Shown here piece by piece: positions 13,001 to 24,600 of a stretch of 64,000 nt of DNA (positions are counted from its first letter, which is position 1; the number at the start of each line of letters is the position of its first letter). Origin of the DNA: Edaphochlamys debaryana (taxonomy: Eukaryota; Chlorophyta; Chlorophyceae; Chlamydomonadales); the NCBI GenBank assembly GCA_016858145.1, contig JAEHOE010000078.1, positions 248,001-312,000 on the forward strand, written 5' to 3'. The notes beneath the pieces are model-generated. The model ran no database searches, was not told where the DNA came from, and saw only the letters and a program-made list of their open reading frames with translations. The position numbers were made by a program, and so were the translations under genes.

Positions 13001-15643
13001 GGGCTCATGCACACATGCGTGTGATAAACATGAGCCGTCTGTCCAACATGGTTTGCTGATTGGTAGAGACAGCGAGCGAGCTGGGCTATCAACTAAGCGT
13101 GGATCATCGGGTGTTGGAAGAACTTAAGGGAGGGGGCGGTTTCGCATGTCGCGGGACTGCCGACATTCATATCGTGCATTCCTTCTCGCGTTTGAGGGGT
13201 GCTCTGGGCTCTGGGGGGCGTCGAGGGCTTTGCCGTGAAAGATCAACTTGGTGGCGACCCATGCAACCCGTACGATTGAACGATGGCCCCCCGTACACGT
13301 ATGGGTGGTCGGAGCTACTTGGCGTATGGTAACTGCCGTGCTCGGCCACCCCTCATACCACGAAAGGGAGAGCCCTTCCGCAGACTGATGAGGGTGGAGG
13401 CGCCCAGGCACGCACTTACTCGCCACTCTGGCCTACAGAACAGACCGTAGCTTTCTGCCCTCGGCCTCGTCTTGCTCAAACCCCATTGCCCAGCAATTTC
13501 TCGCCGCAACGGGCGGGCAGCACAGTAACATGGGCTGACACTCAACCAGGGGCCTGAGAGGGGCAGTGGCCCCTGCGCCGCACCTGCCAAGGCAAGATCG
13601 CCTAGCCCCCACGACTGGCCACGAGCGACAACGTGCGTCCCGAATCCTCCGACTCTCGAGTGCCCAGCCGCGCCAGCCTCAGGGCAGGGTTACCACGAGA
13701 ACAACTTGGGCCAGAGCCTTAGGGTTTTATGCAAAGCACGATGCAGCGCAGAGTACGATGGCACGCTTGGATCAGGGTAAGCCTCAGAGCCTCAGGGCAA
13801 GCAGAAATCCAACCAGCCGGGCGTGCGTTGGCTGCAGTCACAGGCAGCGTCGGGAGGCGGGACGCACGGCAACAGAGCGCTGGGCACCAACGCGCGCGTG
13901 ATGACGTCTTGGCAGTACGGCAGGCGGGAGCAGTTGTCAAGCCACGTCGTCCCGGCGGGCTCTGACTCTTACCGGTTAACGCCGTGAGCGGAGATGACCT
14001 GGCTGCATGACTCTGCTTGCGCCGCCCCTACGCATATCCTGGCAGGCGAGGGTTCTGTGTCTGCCGCCCTGACCGGGTGCCCCTGAGCCCACCGGTCGAC
14101 GTATCTTTGCGTGGGTGGCGGACCCGCCCTGCGCCATAACCGGAAGGGGCGTGGGGCCACCGGCAGACAGATAGTACAGGCGTAGGGGCAGTGGGGCATG
14201 TGGGCACTCGTCACGCGAGCTCAGGCGATGGCGGCACCACGGAAGGCCAAGCCGTTGAGCAGTGGCTTGGATGGGCTTCAGGGGTCGCTGCCTCGCAGGT
14301 CGCAGCCTCAACGGCCACGCGTGCTTCTTTCCTGGCTTGTGCCCTCTGCAAAGCTCGCCGCGGGAGCCTGGTGCTGCCGCAGTGTATACCCATGGAGCCC
14401 TGAAAGAACGCCCTGCCTGTGAGGCCCGTTTCCCAGCTGCCCCCGGCCCGCCTTCCACCCTCCCTCCCCCTTTCAAATGCTGCTATGCCCTGGGTAGCTG
14501 GCAACTGGTTCCCCGGGCCATGCCCTTGTGCACTCGCTTGCCTGACACCCCTGTTCTTAACCCTCCCTCCCCCTCTCCTCTCGTGCGCGTTTCCACCCAG
14601 AATGGTTCCCTAACCCAGTATGCCCCACGCATGAGCAGACTTGCATGGCAACCCTGCGTCCATCCTCGCGCACATCGTCCACCGTGCACGTCGGCACAGC
14701 CTTCATGGTCTCGGTCCTCTGGAATCAGGGCTTGACAGCCGGTTTACGCCGGAACGCAGTGACTGTCCCGGGCGGCATGAGCCGGCAGGATGCTCTTGTG
14801 AGACGATGCCAAGCCGCCTCTCGCACAGGGCCCCAGGCCCCCAGCAGCCTGCCGGGCGTCCGGCGACCGTGTTGTGACAGCGTCCGTGCCCCTACGGCAT
14901 CCAAAGTGCATCTCAGCAGTGCTTGCGCACCCCTGCAGACGGATACTTGAGTGTTGATGTAGAGGTGTCTGCATAACCCTGCAGGCGTGCAGGGGCCAGG
15001 ACGTCGGCAGGCGCCCAGACGCTCCCAGATGGGGTCAGGACGGGCGCGCCCGGTCAGGCACGCCACCCCCACCCCCCATCCCTCGCTCCGAGCTGCTGAG
15101 TCTGGCATGGTCTTTCAGCTGCAAAGAGGCGGGGCGCCTAGGTATGGGCGAGGCAAGTGAGGAGTTGCTGAAGTGCCAACCCGTCCGGGAGGAAACGCAT
15201 TCACGGACGGGAGCCCACACGGACGTCAGGCACGATCGATTACGCACGAAACCCAATTTCGCGATCAGCTGACGCCCACCGTCGAGCGGCCAAGCAAATT
15301 GAGTACGCAGGCTCACATACTGCATACGCAAGAAGCTTTATCCTGTAACGTTGCGCCCCGCCGAGGCGTGACTCGCTGGGCATACCCGTAGGCGTAGCCT
15401 GCTTACGATACGAACGCCACAGTGCGTCGGTAGTCCACCTTACCTTAGTTGAACCTATTGCAGTCGCGGCTGTGCTTGCCCAGGAGGCGTCCAGTACCTG
15501 CACACCTGACTTCGCCAGCCGACCTTTGCGCTGGCTCCGCGAGCCATGCGTATTAGCGCAGGTTGCAGCCAACCTTAGAAGCGCTCAAGCGGGCGCCGGA
15601 CGCGGCCATGAGCTGAGCCTGAGCCTGAGCTGAGCCGAGCAGA
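10040..15643. other. Long gene-free stretch, lower GC
   Basis: I see no gene. Base composition is clearly less GC-rich than in the flanking genes, and open frames are short and of random composition. It should contain the 3' UTR of the kinase gene and the promoter of the receptor kinase that starts at 15644. No TGTAA signal is obvious within about 600 bases of the kinase stop. A decayed transposon is possible but no transposase or reverse-transcriptase motif was recognised. Confidence 0.5.
10469..10488. repeat. Near-perfect 20-bp palindrome
   Basis: CGTACGACAGTTGTCGTACG has 9-base arms around a GT centre. It lies 430 bases after the stop of the first kinase gene. The arms use the GTACG word common in this window. 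It could be a 3'-end hairpin or a protein-binding palindrome; nothing in the sequence decides between them. Confidence 0.5.
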
Positions 15644-18600
15644 ATGGCAGCTGGTAGCTCAGAGTGCTGCCTATGGCGCGGGAACTCCAGAAGGCCGGAG
15701 CGGGCGCGCTGGTCTGCGGCCCACGTTCTCGCCGCTGGTGTTATCCTGCTTGTCCTCTGCACCACCGGAGTCAGCTCACAGCAGCTAGAAGAGGTCACAG
15801 CCAGCAGCGTTGCGGAGCTGCTGGAGGCGCTGAGGACGAGGACTCGGCAAATTCGGCTGGTTGCGCCTCTGCAGTTTCAGCCAGAGGTGGGTGGCTCACA
15901 GTCCCAGAGCGAACGGCGGGGATGCAGGGGTGTCTCGGATGTGCCATTTGGAGAACCACGGGGCTGCAAGCGGGCACCAGCAGGAGCGGTCGACCCCAAC
16001 CCCCGCTCCAGACCCCAACAAAGCTTACCCCCCCGCCCCCCGGCGCTTTTCGCAGGACTTCCCGGTGCCCTTCGTCATCGACCGACCGGTGACGCTGGTC
16101 GCGCCGGTGACCCAGAAGATGGACTTTGGCTTGGTGCCGGGGAGAGTGCTCTTCAACGTGACAGCTAGCGGGTGCGTGGGCCGCTTGTTTCGGGGTTGGG
16201 CAAGAAACCGGCCGCCAAGCCCTGCGACGGCGGCGCAAGCTCGGGTGTCGGCCCATGCAGCACCCAAACCGGCGTGTTTGCAGGCAGGCTTAGGCCGCGG
16301 GGGCCCGCTGCTCGGGGTTCCGCTTGGGGTTGGCCTGGGTCGGCGCCGTGTTCGGGGCTCGGGGCTGCGGGCTGCAGCGCGGCACAGCGGGGGGCTACAG
16401 CCGAGCCAGTCCCCCGCGGGGGGGCTACAGCCGAGCCAGTCCCCCGCGGCAGCGACGAGGGCGCAGGGGGACCTCGATGCACAGCAGGCTCCGGTGGGGG
16501 CAACGGAGCGTGGTCGCGTGAAGTCAGCCTAGGGTCTGACGCAGTTGCGGCCAGGACACGAGCTGGGCCGTTGCGTAGCCCAAGCTCTGGCGCGGGTTGC
16601 GAGCTCTGCGGAGGCTGTGAGGGTTGCGCGCATCTCGCCATGGGGTCCGGCGCGGGTGCAGGCGCAGTGGGGTCGAAGTGCGCCTGCGGGAGTGGCAGCG
16701 CGCCTGCGGGAGTGGCAGCGGGAACCCTCGTGCCGTGGACAGAGCTTCACTCGACTCCAGGCGCGCTCCCGCCGGAGCAGGGGCTTGCGGCCGCGGTGGT
16801 CCACGCCTGCGCCTGCGCCTGCGCCAAGCATTGCGGGCAGTGCCCGCCCTTGCGCTTGCCTCCCCCGCCGCCTGTCCCACGCGCGACGCGCTCACGACAC
16901 GCCCCGCCCGTCCCTCCCCGCTTCCGCCCCATATTCCCCTTACCCCACCCCTCAGGAGTCTGGAGATCGTGCGCGTCTTCCTGCGAAACTTCCTGCCCAG
17001 CAGCCCCCAGGCTCTGGCGGGGCGGGGGCCGGTGCCGGCGCTGCTGAGCAGCGGCGGGCTGATCACGTTCCGGTGAGGCGCCGGGCACGGGCCGGGATGG
17101 GTGTGGGGTTTGGGGCGAGGGGCGCTGCTTGGTCCGGCCATGCGGCCGAGGGAGGGTTGGCTCCGTGTGTCAAAGGAGGGGCGGGGCACGGCATGAGGCG
17201 GACGGTTTGAGCTCCACGCAGCTCCACGGCGTTGCGGAGGAAGGGCATGCGTGTTCCCTTGGCTGCACTGCCGCCGGCAAACGCGGCTGGGACGTTGGGC
17301 GTCTGCACAGGCCGCAGAGCGCAGGCAGCCCCATCCGCCGGTGGCTGCAGCCATTCCTACGGCCGGTCTAGCAGGAAAGGATGTGTCACGCTGGCTTGGG
17401 AGGCCAGGTGATAGAGCCTGTTGTGGTGACGGTGCCGGCCCTGACGTCCCCCTGCCCCCCTCCGGGAGCTTAGATCAGACGACATAGCCCATCTTGTCCA
17501 GATTGCAATGGTGCCCTGATGGCCCCCCGCCCCCCCGCCGGTTCAAACCCTGGCCCGCTGGCGCAGGTTTTGCGGCATGCACTTCCTGCCCAACGTTACG
17601 TGGGTCTTCTCAGCGCCTGTCGACAAGGTACGGCACCGGTACGGCAGTCGCCGTACACGCGTACGGGAAAAGCGTTGCGGCCGCAACGGGGGCCGGGGGG
17701 TGCCGGGAAGACACGTGAGACTCACCGTTGCCGGGCAACCCACGGACACAGCGGTGCCCATGCACCACCTCTCCTGGCCTGCCCCTGCCCTCCCATCGCG
17801 TCCGCACCCTTCCTGGCGACAATCCCTCAGAGCTTTTGGGCGCGAGCGGCCGCCGGGGCCGCGCTCCTAGACGTTCTCAAGGCCTCGCCCCTGCAGCTCA
17901 ACAACCCCGCCACCTACCTAATACGCTTCGCCAGCGACTCGTACGCGGTACGTCAGGGCGGGTGCCGTACCGATGCCGTAGATGCACGGCATCAACCAGT
18001 ACGGCGTGCGGTGTGCGACGCCGAACGATAGAGAGGGGAGGCGTGTGTGCCGACCGACAGCGGACCCCCACCCCAAACCTAACCTCTTCTCTCCCCTTCA
18101 ACCCCTTCTCCCCTTACCTGCAGTTTGCTCAAAGCTACGCACTCCTAGACCTGCACTCCTGTTACTCTGATAACCGCGAGGATACTGCCCTGGTGTACTG
18201 CCTGTACACGTTCGCGGACTCTCTGCGGAACAGCCGTATTCGTACGGCACACGTGTTCCACGACGTGGGCCTGGACCGGGCAACGTACGACAGGCGCAGC
18301 CCTGTCATCGTACCGCAGGTAAGGGGACAGGTAGTTACCAAGTATGTACGGCAAAGGGCCTTCCTCGAAGCCATCCACCAGGCCCTGTCCCACCGCCTCG
18401 AGCCCTCTGCTGCCTCCCCTGCGGCCCCCTATGCTGTCTCTCTCCTCTGCCCCTCCCGCTCCCGCTTAGCTATGAACACCCCTTGCTGCCCACTGTACGG
18501 CACCCCCCAGGCTATGACCGTGGCCGCCTGCCCCGGTAGCAGCCCCGTGCTCAACATGGACACAATCATATCCGGTATTGTCGTACAATCGCCGATCGAG

Positions 18601-21600
18601 TTCCAAGGCATCCGGTTCCGCGGATCCAGCTCCACCATCTTCACCTCATGGCCGCCCTCGCTGTCGCTGCTGCCGAGCGCCTTCCACCTTGACGCTTCGG
18701 CTTCCATCAGCTTAGTAAACTGTACGGTAGAGGTGCCGTCGCTTACTAATGTCGTGGCGGCGCTCAAGGCGCTCCCCGGCTGCTGCACGGACAACCCCGC
18801 GCGGCCCAACCTGCAGCCAACCGTCGAGGCTTGGCCGTCGGATGAGGGTGAGCAAGGGCAGCAAAGGCAGGGCTCGGGGGGCGTTTCCAGTTCCCCCGGG
18901 GTTGCCGTGTCGCCGCGACATTGGGGGCAGCATGACAATGCCTTGCGCCCGGCTTGGCTTCCCTGCACCCGCGCACACCCACACACCCTGCCCCCGTGCC
19001 GCGCCGTCGCCACTGTGCAACCCCCCCCCACACACACACACTAACCACTGTTCGGTCGGGATGGGTCGGGCTTCGGACTCCCAGGGCTTTCGGTTCCGTA
19101 TCTACGACCGGCCGGCTAATTACCGCGCCTACGCTTTCCCTGGCCTTTACACGAGCAGCCCTGAACACTAACCACTAGGCGCTCTCCCGCTTATCAGATT
19201 CAAACACCCCACCCCACCCCCCTCTCGCTCCGCGCCCCAGACTTCTCCTGCGCCTCATCCGCGATGGATGGTGTCGCAGACGCGGATGACGTGGCGACCG
19301 CCCTCAGCGACTCTTGGGATGTCGTACGCATCCCGGCTGGGACGCTCTTGGGCAGCAACGCCAACGCCTCGGCCAACGCCTCGCTGCGGCTGGGCGACGC
19401 CCACCAGGTCACCGACCTGCCCGGTTTCATTATCAAGAGCTGGACGCTATCGATGAATGCGTGGAGGCAGTACGCGTCAACGACTTTGAGCGACGTTGTT
19501 TCGGAGCCAAGCTCGGCGACGTACCGGTTTAGCCAGGTGCGCTCCGGGCTGTGCGTTAGCAATAGGCCCAAGCCCGGGAGGCGAGGAATGGCACGTTAGC
19601 TGGAGCCCCTCGCGTGCGAACGCGTCCTGCGCTCGCCGCTCGGGGTTCCAGTTATAGGCTCACCCTTCCCGCCATCCACCCACTCACTCTCCAGCTGCCA
19701 CTCCGCAACACCCCACCCTCCCGCGTCTTGAGCTCCTTTCCTGCTACCATTCCGCGACATCAATCCCCCTTCCCATCCACCCCCACCCCCACCCCCCCAC
19801 CCCCCCTGACAGGTGGCCGTGATCCAGGAGGATCTGGATCGGGCGGCGCTGCTCTGCTTCCCCGCGGCCCTGGAGCAGGGCCTCATGGCCCCGGGATCTG
19901 TCGTACGGGTCTCCAACGACGCCGAGCTGCGCGTGGCGCTGGCGTACGGCACGCGGTACATCCAGGTGCGCGTACGGCGGTGCGGGAGAGAAAGTCTCTG
20001 CAGCCCTGGCAAGCCTTCGCGTGTTGGCAACGCCTGGCCTTGCTACTGTTTCGAGCGCAAACCTCTTGGAGCGGAATTGTTTTGATGCCCGCAGGAAACG
20101 GCGCGCTTTCTGCGGGCAATTGTAGATGTACCGTAATTGACGCTTACCGTCCTCGCGTCCCCCCCTCTTGTTCCAGGTCACCTCGGACATACGCCTGGAC
20201 CCCGCCAATTGGCCCACGGGGGCGGCGGCGCTGACCCTTGGCGCGGGGTGAGGCTGTCTTCCGGGCGGCCAGGGGCCGGAGGGGAGGGGCCGCGATGGGC
20301 CTGGGTGTGGGGGGCAGCGGTCGGGGTCAGGGGCTTCCGTGGGCTCAGGTGCTGTCAGGCACTGGACACACTCGCACTCCCTCGTCGTGCATGCTTTCCC
20401 ACCCTCCTGCCACCCGCGCCCACGCACCCTCCCCGTCTTTCCCCCAGTGTCTCCGAGGTGCGCGCTTGCCACCCCGTGCTGGGGCGGCGCTACACGCTTG
20501 ACCTGTCGGAGCTGGGTCCGGCCATGCGAATCACGGGGCGGCTGCTGCTGCAGGTGCGGGTGGGGGCGCGCTGGCACGCCGGGCAGGGGGAAACGGGCGG
20601 CTGGGGAAGGGGCAGTGGGAAGGGGTGGGATCGGGGCTGAATGGCAAGAGGTTGGGGCTGTGCGCTGTGTGCATCGAGGGGCGGCAGCTGCTGCGGGTGA
20701 GGGCGTGCTGGTACGGGGACGGGGGGGCTGGGAAGGGGCGCGGGCATGAGGCTGTACGACTGTACGGTTGAGACTCCTGCCGCTCCTGTCACTCCGCACC
20801 CATCCCTCGCTTTGCACACCCGGGTGATTGTCGTACCCTGCCGTAATCTTTCGTACGGCACCCTCGTCGTCCCATGCAGGGCGACCTACGCATCATCCAC
20901 GTGGGCTGGGCCAATGCGGCCTCGGCCCTGGCCGCCGCCGTCCGCGGATCCAGCATCACCGTGGGCGAGAGCCCTGATCCTGGATCTGGATCCAGGTCGG
21001 ACCAGATCCAGGCCCAGTTCCAGATCCAGCCGATGGCGGCGTTCACTGTGGTTTCGCGGGCGGGCGGCGGCGCGGGGTCGCTCGAGGCTGAGGTGGGTTT
21101 GAATCCGACACTGGGGAAGGTGGAGGAGTTTGGGGAAGGGGTCGGTGGGGGGCGGGAGGCGGCCGGGCCGGCTGGCCAGAAGGCGGCCGTGAGCCCTAGG
21201 CTGGTGCTGTGCCGGCTTGGCTTGGCTGCCTCCTCACGCCTTGCTTGCGCCCTTCCCGCTGGCTGCCGCTCCCTCCCTTCATCCGCTTTCCCAAATCCTC
21301 CGAACTGCAATCGCTCCCTTCACCAGCTTGTTCGTGCCCCCAACGCCTGTCACAGAGAGTGGAGATCGTCGGAGTGCTGGACTCGACGACCCTGAGCCTG
21401 GGCCCCTCCGACATCCTGAGCGTGATGCGGCTTAGTAATATGACGTCTAGAGTACGACAGCTGAACGCGACGCTGTACGGCAACGCCGGGATCATTCTCG
21501 GCCAGTGGGCGGTCAACCTGAATGATAACTCCAACGGCGCGTGGGTTTTCACGGAAACTGTACTGCTCTGGTCGACGCCAACGACAAACTTTTCAACTGC

Positions 21601-24600
21601 CTCGACGGCCGGCGGCGGCGGCGGCGATGACGGCGGCGGCGGTGCCGTCAGCACACTCGCGATCGCGCTCCCAGTCGCACTGGGCGGCGCGGCGCTGGTC
21701 GCGGTGGCGGCCGCGGCGTTCATACTGGTCCGCCGGCGGCGCAACGCCGCCGCCGCGGCGGCGCCGCCAGGCGCCAAGTCGTCGGCGGCGGCCGCCGCCG
21801 CCGCCTGCAAGGGCGGCAGCTCGCACCGTACGTACGGCGGGGGCGGAATCGGCGGCGCCAACGGTTCCCTGGCAACCGTTTCTTCGGCGGAGGTAGAGCT
21901 AGGAGCCATCGACGGTTGCTCTGATCGCCGAGACACGCACGACCCTGCGTCTTCTGCCAACGGCGGCGGCGGCGGTGGCGGCGGCTTCCACAGCTCAGGC
22001 CTGGGCAACAGCGACGGCGCCGCCAGCCGCGTCCTGGCGTCGCCCGCCGCCGCCGCCGCCATGGCCGCGGTGATGGCGGCGCCGCTGCCGCGGCCTGTGC
22101 CGTACGTCGAATCTGTATCCACCGCGTCGGCGGCGGTGAACGGCGGCGGCGGCGGCGGCGGCGGCTACGGCGCGACGGGCACTGCTACGACGGAGCGGGC
22201 CGCCACGGCCACGGGCACGGGAGCGGCCGCGGGCACGGGTGCCAACACGGGTGCCGTGGGAGGTCTGCAGCCCAGCCCCAGCAACGGCGCAACGTGAGGG
22301 CGGGGGGAGGGCACAGCGGGGGCACAGCGGGGGAGGGAGCGGGATGTGTCTGTGCGCAGTGCAGGAGGTGGTGGTGGGGGTGGTTGAACTCAGCTGGCGG
22401 TCCCGTAAGCGGTACAGGAGGTGGTGGTGGGGGTGGAGGTGGTGGAGGTGCCGCTTCCGGTTCCACGAGAGGCACGCGCCACGCAGCAGCGTCATCGTCG
22501 TTGTCGACCCTCCTCCTGCCCTGCACACCCTCCCCTCCTCCACACACCCTCCCCTCCCTCCCCTGCCCCGATAAGCGCCTGCCTGCCCGGCCTCCCCTGC
22601 CCCGCATTGCCTCAATCACCTCAACCCCGCCATTCCCCCCCCAGGGCTCCCCTCATGGACATTGATGCCGCACGCAGGGCCATAGCGGCGGGAAGGCCGG
22701 CCGTCGCGACCGGTACGCACGGGGGCGGGGGAAGCTACGAGGCGTTGTTGGTGCCGGGTCGGCTGCTTATGGAGAGGCTTGTGTCGGCACCAGCGGCCTC
22801 TTTCCCTCCGCTCTTTCGTGAGATTGTCATATCCACACGCCAACTCGCCCACCCATCTCCCTCCGCCCACACAATCCCTTCCCCCAAACCATCCCGCCCC
22901 TCCCCCCTCCCCTCAGGCGCGCACGGCGCATTGGACGACCTGGTCCTCCAGTCGGTCCTGGGGGAGGGCTCGTACGGCAGGGTGTACCGCGCCCTGTGGC
23001 GCGGTACGACAGTTGCCGTCAAGGTGATCCTGCTGCCCCCGCACATGAGCGGCCGGGAGCGGCACGAGCGCATGGCAGTCATGGAGGCGGCCATCAGCAG
23101 CAGCCTGAGGTGGGGGGCTGGGGGCGAGATGATGGGCCGGGTTGTGTTGGGGGCTGCTCGCATCACGTAAGCGGTTCGTTGGGCCGGCTGGTGTGGGGCC
23201 GGTTGGTGGGCCGGCAGGCTGAGCTACCTCAGTCCTGCCGCCTCCGCATCCTGCCCCTGCCCTCCCCAACCTGCTCCCCCTCGTCAATCCTCTTTCATCC
23301 TTCCCCTTCCCCTCCCCTTTCCCTCCCCTTCCCCTCCCCTGCCCCTCCCCGCCCCTCCTCCCCCTCCCCCCCAGCCACCCCAACATCGTGCAGACCTACA
23401 CCTACTCCGTGGAGTGCGTGGAGGGCAAGCGCCGCGGACTGCCCAGCTTCCGACCGGCACAGCACGAGTGAGCCCGGGTTGTGGGGGGTGGGAGAAGAGG
23501 TAGCCTGGGCACCGCCGTCGCTGCAACCCTGCGCGAACCCCGCCTCAACCTGCTCCTTTCTGTCCCACCCCAAACCACCGCAGTGGCACTGGCGCGTCTC
23601 TGCGGGGGGACGACTCGGGGGACTCTGGGGCCCCCTCCCCGCACGGCCGCAGCCGCGGGGGCGGCGCCGGCGGCAGCGCCTCGCATGCGTCTTGGGAGGC
23701 CGGCAGCCCGGCGGCCGAGGGGCCGGACATTGTGGGCTGGGAGGTGCGTGCCGGCGCGTTGGCGGGTGGCGGCGTGGTGATGTGGGTTTGATGCGGGCTG
23801 ATGTGGGTCGGCGGTGGGGGGCGCCGGGCGTGCGCAGACTCCTTGAGGAACATGCCTGGGCCTCTGGGCCTGACCTGGGCCTGACTTGGGCCTGACTTGG
23901 GCCCGCCGATCAGACAATCAACCGCCACCACCGATCTCGTCCACCCCTCGCCACTCGGCTCACTGCTCCCTCTTCCGCCCCCCCTCCCCTCCCCTGCCCC
24001 CCAGATCCGCCTGGTCCAGGAGTTCTGTGACATGGGGTCGCTGAGGGACAAACTCAACGAACGCGTCTTCCTGCGCCCGGCGCCGGGGGGCGTGGCGGCG
24101 CAAGGGCCGGGAAGCTCGGGCGCCGTGGCCGGCGGCGGACCGCACGCGGACGCCATGGCTGCCCGCCTGCACACCTTCGCAGGGGCGGGCAGCAACCCTG
24201 CCTCGCAGCCCGCCTCGCCCCGCGCGGGCCCGCCCGGGCCTGGCACTGGGCCCGGTACGGCGTACGGTACGGCGAACGGTACGGCGCGCGGGCCCGGCGC
24301 AGACTCGCCGTCGGCCCGCGGGAGCACTGGCGTCGTCAGCCCGCTGGGCACCGGCCTCGCCGCGGGTCTCGGAGTTGGCACCACAACTGCGCCCGTTCTG
24401 ATGGATTCTCGGAGCGTCAATGCTGCCGCCGCCACGGGATCCGACTGCGGATCGAAATCTGGCTCCAAGGATCGGGATCCGGTCATGGTGGTGGATCTTG
24501 CGGGCGTGCTCGACACGGCCATCGACGTGGCCCGGGCCGTGGCCCACCTGCACCGGGAGGGCATCGTGCACGCAGACCTCAAGCCCAGGTGGGGGGACAG

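Noticed and set aside
13712..13728. TTAGGGTTTTA plant-type telomere box
   Set aside because: It is a single copy with no repetition and no promoter context, so it is not supported as a functional element.
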